Both the position numbers and the translations under genes were made by a program. Of a stretch of DNA of 64,000 bases, positions 10,407 through 23,900 are shown piece by piece. Source of the stretch: Nothopassalora personata (taxonomy: Eukaryota > Ascomycota > Dothideomycetes > Mycosphaerellales > Mycosphaerellaceae); contig CM066291.1 in NCBI GenBank assembly GCA_033816765.1, positions 4,464,001-4,528,000 on the forward strand, in the 5' to 3' direction. The notes under the pieces are model-generated. The model was given only the letters and a program-made list of their open reading frames with translations. It was not told the origin of the DNA and searched no databases. How positions within the stretch are numbered: position 1 is the stretch's first letter; every line of letters starts with the position of its first letter.

Positions 10407-13310
10407 ATAGAAGGGGTCTATAGGGATTCTGTCCCTTATAAGGGGATAGAGGAATCGGAGGAAGGGGAAACACCTAAATCTAGTAAAGAAGGGAGAAGCG
10501 GAACTAACTCCGCTAAATTAGGTATAGGTGTAGGAACGAACAGCATAATTAGAATAGATACTATAACTACCCTCTTTAGACGATTAGTAGTAGCAATAGA
10601 AAACGCTAGCCCTCGCTTTCCACCTCTAGGAGGTGCTAAGAATCCGTTCTTTAATAGCACTAATACTACTAAGTTCTAGGAGCGGTTTAGCGACCTAATA
10701 GACTAGTATCCGCCTCGGGTATCTATTAAGAAGGATGATTTCTAGGGCAGGTTTAAGCGCAATTGCGAAACTACTATCCGGCGCGTAGTTATAAGACTAC
10801 CTAGGTAGTTTACTAATAAGGCACGTTTTAGGAGAGCGTTCTTATTAGAGTTCTTAAGGTTTAACGCCTGATCGATATTAGGGAGTCGGGAATATCTTAA
10901 GGAGATTATTAGGGCGTAGTAAGGTAAGAGGCCCGAAGAATAAGATATAAAGGAATTTATCCGCCTATTTATATCCTTAAGTAACCTAATTGAACCTAAG
11001 GATTTAGATAATAGCTCCCGGAGTCGCCTCCTCCTTTAGGGATTGCTAGAGGCAGTTACGAAAGCGGTCTATAAGGCTTACGGGCTTTACCTAAAGTAAC
11101 CTAAGAAGTTTAGGGACTTTTAGAGGATCCTCGATAAAGCTACTAGTATCGTAGATAGTAAGGAGGGATAGAAAGCTATATATATAGATTTCCCTCTCAC
11201 TTTACCTTAGCTACACCGCTTAGTCGTAAAGCAAATGCCGCGCCTTAAGCCTAAGATTAACACGCTTAAGAAGGCTACCTCTAGGACTGTTATTAATAAT
11301 AACCTTATCTAGAAGGTAGCTAAAATAAGTATACGTATATACTAGCGCGGTCGCGTCGCGGACGCGGGTGCCTTCTACCCGAGCGAGAATTAACGCTCTA
11401 TATAACCGGAGAGGCACGACCTAGACACTAAACTATAGGTTTACGTAATATAGCGTCTCCTATCCTAGAATCGCGAATAGTCTAAAGCGATAGATAGTTG
11501 TTGCTATAACTATAGTAGTTTAAAGCACTAGGCTAGTAATTGTAGGGTAATAAGGTCCTTAATATCCCGGGGCTACGTATACCTCGCCCCGAATAACTAG
11601 TAGTATCTAGAGAAAGAAGGTAATCCGCGTCCTACTAAGTTTAACTTTCGGAGGGACTATAGTAAACCGAAACTGCTCTATATACTCCCTCTACTCGAAG
11701 AACATTATAGGCCGATTAAGTTTAATAACTAGTATAGAATTCCCGTACTACGTAAGTAATAGATAGGTAGGGACTATACTAGGGTAACAAAGGTTACGCC
11801 TCCTAATTATTCTAAGCCCCCTCCTAACTTTAGGCATTTAATAGAGTATAGCCCTTAGGACATACGGTCTAGCTAAACGGAGAAGGCTACTAGGACATAT
11901 TAGGTCTTATTCGGAGAAAGTAAAGCGGAGTAGGCGATCGACTTAGGTAAACTTAACGAGGTATCTACCTATCCTATATAGTCTAATAAAGTGAAAGGAA
12001 AGGCACCCGTAGGCATTCTAAAGAATCCGCACCCGAGGACCCGGTCCTTAGCCTAGGATCTACGAGCCCGAGCTAAGGCTACTAAGAAAGTTCGCCTACA
12101 ATTGGAACAGGAGATCTAGTAAGCTAAGATTAACTAGTAGGAGGTTAAAATAATTAACGAAGTTAGTGCTTAAATAAGCGAAACTCAATTATTAGCTAAA
12201 TCCGGGGTAACCCTAGGAAGGGGAAATAATGCCTAAGTAAATAAACTAGGGAACGATACTAATAAAGGACTACCTAAGGATATGCCTATTAGTCCCGTAA
12301 ACGCCCCCTTCGCATAAATGAAGCGTATATAGAATACTAAGACTATAAAGATTAATAACTACGTCCGACAATATAGTTTAGCTAGTAATAGCCCGGTTAT
12401 AAAGGAAGAGGGTATTATCTACTAGATTAATTAGATCCTCTAGACGACGTTTCCTAATGTAAATACCTAGGATTAGTTTTGATATAGTCGCTAGTTCGAG
12501 GCTATCCTCTTCGGTCGCGTTACTAACACCCCCGCTCTTTAGGAGAAGCTCGCTATAGTACGACGCCTTATAGGAAAGAACCCTAAGGTTCGCACTAGAT
12601 AAGTAGTTACCTATAAAGATAAACCTAAGTATAATAAGGAGGTCTTCCGCGAAGATAGTTAGGCCTAGTATATCGGAGTATATTTAACTATACTTTACTC
12701 TAAAGGTACGGTCCCTACTACTAAGCTATATAAGGACGTTAAGAAAATCGGGCTCTCTAGTGTCCTTAACAACTTTACTATAGTCCCTAGTCCTTAGGTA
12801 GTAGCGGAGTTTAGGATAAATAAGAACTAGATTAGGTACCTAATTAATAAGGGTTCCGAGGTAAATATTATCGGCTAGAGGAACGCTTATAGATTTAGGT
12901 TACTAGTAATGTCGAGTGCTTAGCTTACCTTTCGAGGTGCTAGAGGGCGAGCCTAGTTTAAAGGTGTTATAGGCAATTTAGATGTTTAGGTATTTAGGGT
13001 TTACTACTAGGTAGACATGTTTATCTCCTCGGATCTAAACTCACTAACAATCCTAGGACGTCCGTAGGTCCGTAAGGTGCGGCTTACTGCCCGTAACTGC
13101 GATAATAGTTCGTAGGAGGGGACTATTACTAGCCGTAAAGGTAAAAGTGTTATGTTTACTACCCTAGTTAGCTCGGACAGGTATAAGACCCTTTAAGAAC
13201 TATTAAAAGCGTCGGGAAATAGAAGGGTAGGTTAAGTTACGGCGCTTAACCTACCGGTAACTTACTAAAGCTAGATTTAATAAAATTAGTGAGATTCTCG
13301 TACTATCTTG
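10407..13310 (+). pseudogene. Family-2 gag-protease, copy 1
   Basis: The frame starts at 10407, where the sister copy E has ATG (38796-38798) and this copy has ATA, so the start codon was lost by a TG-to-TA change. Early residues match the E frame (R-x-S-I-P-Y-K-G, then a Ser/Gly-rich stretch). A capsid-like part follows (N-P-F-F-N-S, F-W-E-R-F, F-R-R-A-F-L-L-E-F). A zinc knuckle lies near 11505-11550 (C-Y-N-C, S-L-K-H, S-N-C). A retropepsin-like part lies near 12840-13070 (G-S-E-V-N-I-I-G, later I-L-G-R); its active-site Asp codon reads AAT, again explained by TG-to-TA. Dozens of TAG/TAA stops. Gag and protease appear to share one frame. Confidence 0.75.
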
Positions 13311-13328
13311 GAGAAACCTCGGACTTTG

Positions 13329-13354
13329 ATTTACCGGTCCCGGGACCGGTAAAT
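13329..13354. repeat. 26-bp perfect palindrome between gag-protease and pol, copy 1
   Basis: Half-site ATTTACCGGTCCC followed by its exact reverse complement. The same 26 bp occur at 35690-35715 (same place in copy E), 27275-27300 and 40962-40987 (pol/third-ORF boundary in E and copy 1), all unchanged. It has no CA or TG and so cannot be changed by CA-type RIP. Confidence 0.95.
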
Positions 13355-15781
13355 AGCTATAGTAAGGAAAACGGATACAACTACGACACGACGTATCTAT
13401 AGGAACCCGGCAAGGCTCTAACGCCTAGTAACTATTTAGCTCACTTATTAGGATTGCTTAGGAGTGCTAGAACAAAGGAACGAGTTATAGAAATTAGAAT
13501 AGGCGCGTTTAAGGGAGATTCTATTACTAACGTTTATTTAGTTTAAGGGGATTGGCCCTCCGAGATCTTAAGGCAATCTACATTAAATACTTAGGCACGG
13601 AAGCAATAAGTAGGCTAACATATAGCTAACATTAGGATACCGTAGGTCTTTACGATATATAAGCGTAAGGCGGATAAGAAGAAGCTAGTAGACGCGAGCG
13701 TTTACGAGCGCCTAGAATCACGAGTTAAGGGAGATATAGAATAGAAGCGTAGGGCACTATACCTAGAGTCTAAGATGCCTAAAGGATAAGGTCCGTTTAA
13801 CGGGAAGTACTTAACTAAGAAATTCTTAAGTATTAAGCGAGGTAGCCGGATTACTCTAGAACGACTTACCTTAATTAAGGTTAGTATTAAGCTATTACTA
13901 ATAAAAAGGGCCTTATTCGATAAGATGCTCTATAACCGGGAGGCAGTCCTCGCTTAGGATTTTAGTTACATAAGGTAAATTAGGCATGACGTCGTGCTAC
14001 CTTAGAAGATTAACACGGTCCCTTATAGGCTATAGTAGGTACGCCCTATCCGGTTACACCTAAGTCTTAGGGCAATTGTTAAGCGTATAATTAGAGCCCG
14101 GATTAAGAATAACATCCTAGAATACTTATAAGGGGCATATTCTAATAGCTAGTTCCTAGTCATAAAGAAAGTTAATGCCTCTAGAAGCGATGTGCTATAT
14201 CGGTTAATTAACTTAGCTATGCTCCTAAATAAGGTTACTATACGCGATGCTAACATTCCACCGGACACGGATAGCTTCTTAGAGGATTTTGCCGGGTACC
14301 GAGTCGCTTTACTTATAGACCTGTTTTTAGGTTACAATTAGATCACTTTAGATAAGTCCTACCGGGACTTAATAGCCTTTATAACCCCTCTTAGCCTAGT
14401 ACGCAACACGACTCTACCTTAAGGAGCTACTAATTTAGTTACTTAGTTCGTACGTGCGGTAATAAAGATTCTACTTAATTATATCTCGTATAGAGCGAAG
14501 CCGTTTCTCGATAACATCAGTATTAAGGGACTAACTAAGGACTATAGGAATGTAGAAGTAGAGCCTAGGTTAAGGAAATAGGTCGTTAAGCACATTGTTT
14601 CCTTAGATCTAGTTCTTACTAACCTAGAAAGAGCTAGTACGGTAGTTACTAGAGGCAAATCCTAATAGTTATACGAAAAGCTTAAGATTATTAGGTACGT
14701 TACTAGCCCGGATAGTCGCTATCCTAACCTAAAGGTTATAGCTAAGATCCTAGATTAGCCTACGCCTACCTATATTAAGGAGGTCTACACCTATGTAGAG
14801 CTATATATATACTTCCGGATATAGATTCCCTAGTTCGTTATTATCGCTCGACTAATGTATAAGCTACTAAAGAAGGACGCCGAGTTTACCTAGATAGAAA
14901 ATAAGCAGTTCTCGAAAGAAGAGGTTACTAGATATCTTATGTAGGCTCTAGCCTTAGTTACCCTCTACTACTTACCTAGTGCTAGGTCTATCTTTATCTT
15001 TGTTAATACTAGCGGCACTAGATAGGGATGTATCGTTTCTTAAGAATTAATAGACAGCACTCGACGGCGTTACCTAGTACGGTATAAGAGTAGAATCTAG
15101 AACGCGTTAGAATCTAGATATAATACTAGTAAGCGGGAATGCCTTAGGGTCCTTAAGGGGCTTAAGAAGATCTAGAGATATGTTACTAGCGTTAATTTTG
15201 TCCTTAAGGTTAATGCTAAGACACTTGAATAGTAACTTAACCGGCCGGCTTCGGACCTACCTAACTCGGTAATAGCCCGGTAGGTCGTATAGATTAGGCT
15301 ATTTACGTTCGAAGTAAAGCACGTTACGGGGACTAGGTATACTAGCCTAGATACCCTATCTCGTAGACCCTCTACATCTTAGGAACCTAGAGAAGCTAAC
15401 GAAGACGAAGTCGACCGGATAATTAATAATAAGCTATTTAGGTACCCGGAGCCGGTTAACACCTATCTAGTTAAAATCTCGAATACACGACATCTCGGGG
15501 ACTAATACTCTAAGAGCTCTTAGCAACTTGCTCGGGTTATAGAAACTAGGACCCGGCCCGATAGTGTTACTCGTACTAAGTACCGGCGGCTAGTAAAGAA
15601 GAGCGTTAATTTCTTTATCCGGGACTAATTGCTATTCTTCTAGAAGCGCTAAGGAGTACCGTTATAACTTGTAATTAACGATAATAAGGCTTAGGAGGAT
15701 ATCGTTATAGAATGCTATAAGAGACACGGTTACCGTAGCGCTAAGGTCGTATATAACCTTATTTCCGATCGGTATTACTAG
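13355..15781 (+). pseudogene. Family-2 pol, N-terminal part (RT, RNase H, start of integrase), copy 1
   Basis: Gypsy reverse transcriptase is clear from 14180 on: V-T-I-R-D-A-N, then L-L-I-D-L-F-x-G-Y (motif A, near 14315), T-T-L-P-Q-G-A-T-N (motif B, near 14410) and a F-L-D-N box near 14508 in place of F-L-D-D; the Asn codon AAC fits RIP of GAC. RNase H follows near 14990 (I-F-V-N-T-S-G-T-R-Q-G), also with Asp read as Asn, and later T-L-S-R-R-P. The last residues (R-H-G-Y-R-S-A-K) are the start of the integrase zinc motif. The frame is cut at 15781 by copy E and resumes at 39585. Confidence 0.85.
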
Positions 15782-16173
15782 TAATGTCTACTAACTACCC
15801 TATATAGGCCTGTCTAAGTTATGGTAGTGTGGAGCGGTGCTTATGTAAGCAGAGGTATTTGCCGGTCCCGGGACCGTGAAATTAGGTTACGTGATGAGTA
15901 GCGTAGTAGCCGGATAAAACAAGAGGATTAGCGGACCTAAACCCCTATGCCCTCTACTCGAGAGGTATGAATTGAATTGTTGCCTTAATGCTATGCTTAC
16001 AATGCTTAACTGCGCAGTATATATCTTAATAGCTATACTAGTCCCGCTAGCTCACCTAAATGTCTAATTAAACCTAAATAAAATAGGGGTAAGTTAGACC
16101 TAAGGAACCCTCCCTCTAAACCTAAGGTTAACATAACTAAACCTAAGGTTAACACAACCAATTAGTCGTTAAT
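15782..16173 (-). repeat. 3' LTR of family-2 copy E
   Basis: 392 bp. On the minus strand it follows a purine tract (about 16174-16190). It carries the palindrome variant near 15857-15883 and the duplicated CTAAACCTAAGGTTAACA words near 16115-16156 that mark copy E. Confidence 0.9.
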
Positions 16174-19100
16174 ATATCCTCCCCTATTACGAACCTGTCC
16201 TTAGGTTCCAAAGTAGTAAGCCCGGGCATTATAGGTAGCTCAATTAGTCGCTATAAGCTAAGGTAGTGTTATAGTAGTACAGCAGCTCACCCTACCATTT
16301 AGCTTAACATATAAGATGTTAGGTAGTCCTAGGGCCTACTAGCGATAGTTTATAAAGATCGAAAGGATCCTTCTAATAGAGACCGTAATAATAACGTTAA
16401 TAACGGCGACTCGCATCCGTCGCACTACACTAACGTATACTACGAAACTGGCGAGGGAATAGATAGCTATGTTAGCATTAATCGAGCGGGCTAGATGGTC
16501 AAATAACGTAAACGCCACTTATGAGACAAGTGAGCGTTAGTACTAGTAACCTGATAAATCTAAAGACGAATCTACCGCGTAGCTAGAAGGTAAGTTAAGG
16601 GAAGATAAGTAACTATAAGAAACAAGTAAGATCTAAGGACTAGAAGCACCTATACCCGAAGCATTAGAACTAGAATTAGAACTAGAATTAGAACTAGAAT
16701 TAGGACTAGAATCCTATAGGCTACAGCTGTAGCTGGAAATTAACTAGAAACTAGGAGCCTATAGACCTACACTAACTACTTAGTTCCACTTAGTCTTATA
16801 CAACTCCTTTATCTAGACCTACTCGTTATCGTGGCTAACACTAGTCTCACTAGACGCGTCCCTAAGTAGCTAGTTAGTAAAGTTCCTATAGTAGTTGCGG
16901 AAGAAGCTCTTATTACGCCCTTCGCTTATAAAGCACATCTGCTCGAGAGTAGTAACTAAGCTAAGCTGCTTATCCATCAATTTTATAGCTCGGACGCGCT
17001 AATTATGCATCTTCTTATAGAAGAGCTCCGAGTCTAGGCGGACCGTAGCATTAAGCCACCTTCTAGCATTAAGGATGACTTCGTTGTCGTTCTAAGACTT
17101 TAAACCCGCTAGGGCATCGGACAGAGGGCTGATGCTACTAAGGTGTACGGCCGTAGGAAAAGGATAGCCGGGTACTAGGCGTCGATACTTAAATCCTATA
17201 GCGCTCTCACTTAGCGTCTTAAAGTTACGATAGAGGTCCATTACCTAGTGTATGCTCTAGCTTCTCTAGAGTTTAAGATAGTCATCGTCGCGGATCTCGA
17301 TAAAGTAAGGGTTAATCTAACGTAGTGTCCTCTTATGTGCGGCCTACCTTATTAGAACGCCTATAGTAGTTACCCGCATTTGCCTAGCGCTTAGGTCCTC
17401 TCTAAACTAGCTAATGCTGTTCTTACTTAGGTAATTCTAGACCCTAACCGAGAAGAAACGCTTAAATCGGCCGTCTTCTATGTAGTCGTTAATCTAGCAC
17501 TACTAGATGAACTCTCTAGCATTCCCTTTCTTATAAAAACCGTGTAAAAACTCCGGCCCACTAGTGCCCTCTAAGTTAAGAGAGTACAGCATATTAAGCC
17601 AGTTACTAGTCTAGTAGTTTTCAATTTCGAGGTTTAAGTCGACCCTAGCATACTACACTATAGTGTTCGCGTTACCCCCCTAATAAGCCCTATTAAAGCT
17701 AAAAATCGTAGGCCTAGGGAAGGAGATGAACCGAGTGTAGTATTAAGGGTGCAGCGCTACTTATAAGAGCTATAGCCCGGGGTCTTATCGCATAATCTAT
17801 TAGCTTAGAGAATACTATATGTTCTAGTAGACGCCGCCGTTACTAACCTTATTCAATTCTCGTAGGTACTATCGGTACACGTCGAATTCTCGACTTATTA
17901 TTTCTCTAACTAATTTAACCCGCGGTGCTAGTTTAGCGTTATTATACTAGTATAGCATGTTGCTATTAATGTAGGTACCGGTACTATTAAGATCGGCTTA
18001 GTTAGCTTTATTAATGCCGAATTTGTCGAGGATCTAGTTATAGTTAGTATACGTAACGATGCTACTCGTAGTGCCGACTTTGCCTCGAACACGGAGGTAG
18101 CTAAGCGGGTTAACAGTCTTCTAACTACGCTTATTAGGGCGAAACTACGACCTATTCTTCACCTTAATAGCTAAAAAACTCTTGCCTTTAAAGAGCTAGT
18201 CTTAGACCTTAAGCGCGCGCTTACATAGGGTATTAGCGGTAATACCGGGATTCGTAACAAAGTAGAGGGCCTTATAGTAGAAATCTCGAACATACTAATC
18301 GCACATTATAGCGCTGACCTTACTATCCCTCTTAAGAACGTCCGAGATAGTATATTCGAGCATCTTAAGGCCCGCTATCCGGTACTTAGGTAGCTAGTTA
18401 ATACTATCTATATTAATTGAGTTTCTAAACTTAATACTATAGTACCGCTCATTATAGGTGCAGTTAGCGCGCTTAATCCGGAGGGTCTCGTCTTCTTATA
18501 GGATCTAATCCTTAAAGACTAATACATCCCTAATTATAGCTAAAGGTAACATAGTAAGTATCGGATTACTATTCTTAGTTAAGGCCGGAGTGGATCGTAG
18601 GGTACTAACCGGTGTACCTAGCGGACTGCCCTCGCGTATAGGTGCGCCATCTAGCGTTCGGTTAGGCGAGGATCGAGTAGGCGTAGTTATACCCTTACCT
18701 ATGCTCTCGCCTATACGGAGCTACTTAAGTCGACTCGACTTGCGACCGCCTCTCGATAGGACTGTAGGCTAGGTAGAGGCTAGTGGAGTTAGCGTAGTAC
18801 TCTTTACACGTCCTTTACCTTTACTACCCGGTAGTAGCTAACGTGGCTATTACTAGCTAGATAGTCTAGGTTAATCTATGCTATCCTCTAGGGACGCGGA
18901 CTTCTTAGTAATAGTACCCTCTATAAAGTATAGAAGGCTATCCTTATAGACGGCTAGGCGGTGTCTTCTAATAATCTCCCTACTCTTAGCCGACTACGGA
19001 TTAATACTACGTACTTTAGCCTCCCTATCGCACCGGGTAAGATTACTAGGCTCTAGAACTCGCTTACGATCTATGCCCTTACGGCCGATTCTTATACGCT

Positions 19101-19260
19101 AGATTAGTGCCCTCTAAATTCTACTAATAGCCCTACTATAATCTAGGTACTTATTAATAAAGGCCGTGAACTGGCGGCGCCCGCTATTAGTACTATAAAG
19201 CTCGGAGATGACGCGTCGATTAAGAATCTTATTGTCTATCTACTATAGCTAGTAGCGGGT

Positions 19261-19695
19261 TGTTACGGTTCGGATAAAGGACGGTATAGAACGTGGCATA
19301 GGGAGGAAGAATTAGAAGACACGAACCAATCGCTAGGAAGAGAAAGGGACCCTACGCCCGGGTTACGTACACGACCGCGCGCTTAGTGCATAGTCGAACA
19401 CGACCGTAGAAGTAGCGTATAGACGTATACGACTACACGACTAGGCGACCGGTCGAGTGGATAGACGGACGCCTAACACCGGATGGTATACGAGCCTCCT
19501 TTATATTTAGGAACGCTAGAAACCCTTATGGTTCTAATGCGTTTAACTTATGTTACTATCTTACTAATTGGAATACAACTCTTATTCCTATCATTCATCT
19601 TCGCTTAGCTTACTTTAGCCTCTCTAAAGAATAATACCGCTACGTAACTTGACTTATCTCTCTTTTAAGACTAGCCCTAGAACGAGATAATGACA
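19261..19695 (+). repeat. 5' LTR of gypsy-1
   Basis: Begins TGTTACGGTTCGG and ends GATAATGACA. It differs from the 3' LTR mainly by CA/TG versus TA changes, so divergence reflects RIP and cannot be used as a clock. Confidence 0.95.
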
Positions 19696-20935
19696 CTTTA
19701 AACGCCCTTAGGATAAGCGCTACTTAAGTAGCTAGTAGGGGAACACCCGCCCCTAGCGAAGTAGGAAGCATCCGCCGTGCGCTACTACAATAGACTACTA
19801 TAAAGGACGATAAGTCTAATAACGATAACGAGCCTATCCTAAGGAAGAACGACGTTAAGGCTACTAAGCTAGACCTCTTCTATAGAGACAGAGCTAAGTT
19901 TGACGACTAGATTAACTAGATAGATATTTATCTTATGTTTAACCTAGTCGATGCCGATAAGAGAACTATCTTCGCTATTACGTACCTTCGCGGAAGTGCG
20001 TAGAACTAGATTAAACCTTACCTTAAGGAATACCTCGAAGGTATAGGACAATAAGACCCCACCGGAATGTTTAGGAGCTATACCCTTTTTAAAGAAAAGA
20101 TAAAGTTAATCTTTAGAACCTCGAACGAAGTCTAATAAGCCATACAAATCATTCAACACCTAAAGCAGAAGACGTCTACTTTAGAGTATGCCGCTAAATT
20201 CAAAGAATACGGACAAATTACTAGATAGGACTAGACGGCGTTAATAACTATGTTCCGACGTAGACTTAAGGACTCCGTTAAGGACGAGTTAATAAGACAC
20301 GGGGGACGGATTACTAACCTCGAAGAGCTAATAAAGGCGTCGATTAACATCGATAACTAGCTCTAGGAACGACACTAGGAGAAGAGATACGACTCTAAAG
20401 TAGGAGGAATAGTAGGATACGCTCCGGATCGTAGACCCTTAGGAGGATACGTTACGAAGGGAGAATTCTCACGATAAAGCTAGCCCTACTATAGACTACA
20501 GCCAATGGAACTGGACGTTACCTAACGAGGACGGAGGATCGACAAGAGTAGGGGCTACGGAAAGAAGCCCTTTAAAGGAAAAGGAAAACTTACATACTAT
20601 GCCTATAGTAAGGAAGGCTACATAGCGCGGGATTGCCGCGGTAAAAATATAGTGCGCCGCGAGCAATTTAATATAATGCAACCCCGAACTAGTAAATCTA
20701 AGAGTAGCGTTAGATCTCGGGGAGATACCGACTATACTCGGAGAGTAGGGGAGAGAGCTAGTAATAGAAGCACGACGCCTCTCCTAGACCCCTTAGAAGG
20801 ACGAGGAGGATACTATAGGCAGTAAATGGTAGTCATTCCATTTAATGCGAAGAACTAACTACGACAGTTTAACATAATAACACGAAGAGTCGACTACGAG
20901 ATCGAATCCGAGTCTCGAAATAGTTATGGAAGCCT
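19696..20935 (+). pseudogene. gypsy-1 gag
   Basis: Plus-strand frame of about 400 codons with TAG/TAA stops. The capsid-like part shows F-D-D-Q-I-N-Q near 19890, Y-L-R-G-S-A near 19980, F-K-E-K-I near 20085 and Y-A-A-K-F-K-E-Y near 20190. Near 20505 there is a P-M-E-L-D motif, followed by a zinc knuckle near 20590-20640 in which three of the four ligands have become Tyr (Y-x2-Y-x4-Y-x4-C), each explained by TGC-to-TAC or CAT/CAC-to-TAT/TAC. It shares the P-M-E-L-D and knuckle region with the intact 329-residue Gag of the array at 30259-34941. The true start was not determined. Confidence 0.8.
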
Positions 20936-20989
20936 TCATTAGCGATTCTGTTATTAAGACTCGTGTTAAATCCACTACGCCGCGAAGTT

Positions 20990-23900
20990 AGGCGTAGGGT
21001 ATTAGCCTTAGTAACCACGAGGAACCCTAGGAGCGACGTATAGGTAAGACGCCACGCTCCGAGAAGTAGACATCGATAAATCCTACTTTAACGAAGATAA
21101 AAGCGATAAAGAAAATCAGGACCTAGGATAGAACGGATTATGGTTACTAGAACCATAGGAAGAAAGTTAAGAAACCACCGGGCTAGATACTATCAAGGAA
21201 GAATAGGATCCGGAAGAATTAAGCGAAGAAGATTCCTCCGAAGGAGAAGAGAGCGACACTAACGACGACAACGAACAACTTACCTTCACGGTAGATGCAC
21301 CTAAGAAACTGTACGACATAATTATCTACCTATAAAGAAGGCACGAGGAATTCCTACCTAAGATAGGTAGACGAAGAAGGCTATACTCTATTAAGTTTAA
21401 TAAGACACTCGACACCCTACGAGGCATAGCCTAGGGATACCCACTTATGGAAACAACCGAGAATCTAGCAACTACCGTTATAGAACGACTACCGATAGGA
21501 AGCCGAATAACAGGAACCGGATATCTTATACCGTTAGGAACATTCGTATCGAATGAATTACGTAACATAGTGCAACACGCACGCGTACTCTACTTAGAAA
21601 CGTAGAAGATCTAGGAACGTAATAGATTACAAGTGTAGACATAGGGCAACGGGCTATAGGTTCTAGCCGAAGCCTCTAGGCACGAAGCATAGCAAACTAT
21701 ATACTATTCGGGAAAAGGATTAGCTCCCTAGGAATAAGCGACCGGAGGGAGTTATATAACACTTAGGCTTACGCATCGACATTAAACACAGTTTTCTAGA
21801 CATAAGTAATCGTTAACGGACATAAGACTAGTGTTATAATCGACTTAGGAGTAGCGGGGAACTTTATCTCCGAGTCTTTTATAAGAAGAAACGGGTTAGC
21901 TACCCTAAAGAAGAAATAGGGTTACGAGTTAATCGCGGTAAACGGATTATCGTTACCTAGCGTAGAATAGGAGACGATACCATTGCTACTAGCTATCTAA
22001 TAGTACTACGAGAATATTACCTTAGATGTTACTAATATAGCTAGTTATAACATAGTATTAGGTATACCATAGTTAAGAAAGCACAATCTAGTAATCGACT
22101 AGAGAAGAGGAGTACTTACATTTAGGGAATGCGATTGCGTTATCGACATTTAGCCTACGTAGTAGTAGCGTTCACTAGTAGATAAGGCAAGGAAACAGCG
22201 AAACGAGATATAGCTTACGCCGACTAGAAGGATAGAAGAACTACCTTCGACCGGGATAGACACTAGCGTAGGGCCGCCGGGTTACGAAGTTACTAGAAGT
22301 GATAGAAGTAACGCACTATCGAAGAATACTAACATCTTAGAGTTAAGTATTCCTAAGGAGTATCGCAAGTAGTCGCGACTCTTTAAAGAGGAGAGAGGTA
22401 AAACCGCCTTACCTAAGCACCGCCTATAGGATCATAAGATTAACATTTAGCTAGGGAAAGAGCCTCTATAGGGACCCCTATATTAAATGTCTAAGAAAGA
22501 GCTATAGACCCTACGAGAATAGCTAAAGGAGAAGCTAGCTAAAGGATAGATAAGAAGATCTACCTCGAGTATAGGAACTCTATACATGTTCGTTCTAAAA
22601 GTAAACGGGAAGTTACGACTCGTATAAGACTATAGGAAGTTAAACGAGATTACGATTAAGAACCGATATCCGCTACCTAATATCGAAGAAGCATAAGATA
22701 GATTAATCGGATCGGACTAGTACACGAAGATTAACCTACGAGATGCCTTCTATACTATACGAATAGTAGAAGGAGAAGAATGGAAAACCGCTTTTAGAAC
22801 AAGATACGGACTTTACGAATTCTTAGTTATACTAATAGGATTGACTAACGCACCCGCATCCTGTTAGGACCTTGTTAACGAGACACTTAGAGACCTACTC
22901 GACGTATACGTTATCGTATACATAGACGACATACTAGTCTATACGAAAGGATCCCTACAGAAACACATAAGACAAGTCTAGGACGTCTTCAAACGACTCG
23001 CACATTTAGGATTCAAGACGGCACCCGAGAAATGCGAATTCCATAAGAAAGAAGTTAAATTCCTAGGCTTTATTATTAGTACTATAGGGATAACGATCGA
23101 CCCTACGAAGACACAGTTAATTAGAGAGTAGCTAGAACCAAAAACAGTTAAGGACGTACAATTATTCCTTAGACTAGCGAACTACAACCGGAAATTCATT
23201 AAGGATTACTTAAAGACAGTAGTACTAATAACGATGCTTACGAGAAAAGACGTTACTTAGAAATAGGGAAAAGAACAGATTAAAGCATTTAAGAAACTTA
23301 AGGAATAACACGCTTTAGCCCCTACGCTTTAACTATTCGATAGTAGCAAGGAAATCTAGATCGAGACCGATGCGTCTAATATAGCAATAGGCGCGTGTCT
23401 AACATAGATACACGATAGGTAAAGACACCTAGTAGCCTATTACTCCCGGAAAATAACTACAGCGGAACAGAACTACGACATCTATAATAAAGAGCTTCTA
23501 GCCATTATTACTACTATGTAACATTAGAAAGTATATGTCGAGGGCCTACCGAAGTTAACGATTCTTTCTAACTATAAGAATCTTACGTACTTCACGACGA
23601 CGAAAGAACTTACCCGAAGGCAAGCCCGCTAGTCGGAGCTACTAGGATAGTATAAGTTCGAAATTAAATATACTCTAGGACGAGAGAATGGCCGCGCCGA
23701 CGCGCTAAGCCGAAGAAGCGACTATATAGAAGGAAAAGAACTAGTGCAACATAAGATATTAAAGACGAACCCCGACGGAAGTCTTAGTACTAACATAAGA
23801 GAATTTAATAACATCGTACGGATATTAGGCAATAGGGACGAACAATTCCCTATATCGTAAGGAAAATACTAAGTACCTAAGGATCGAGAAGAAGAATGCA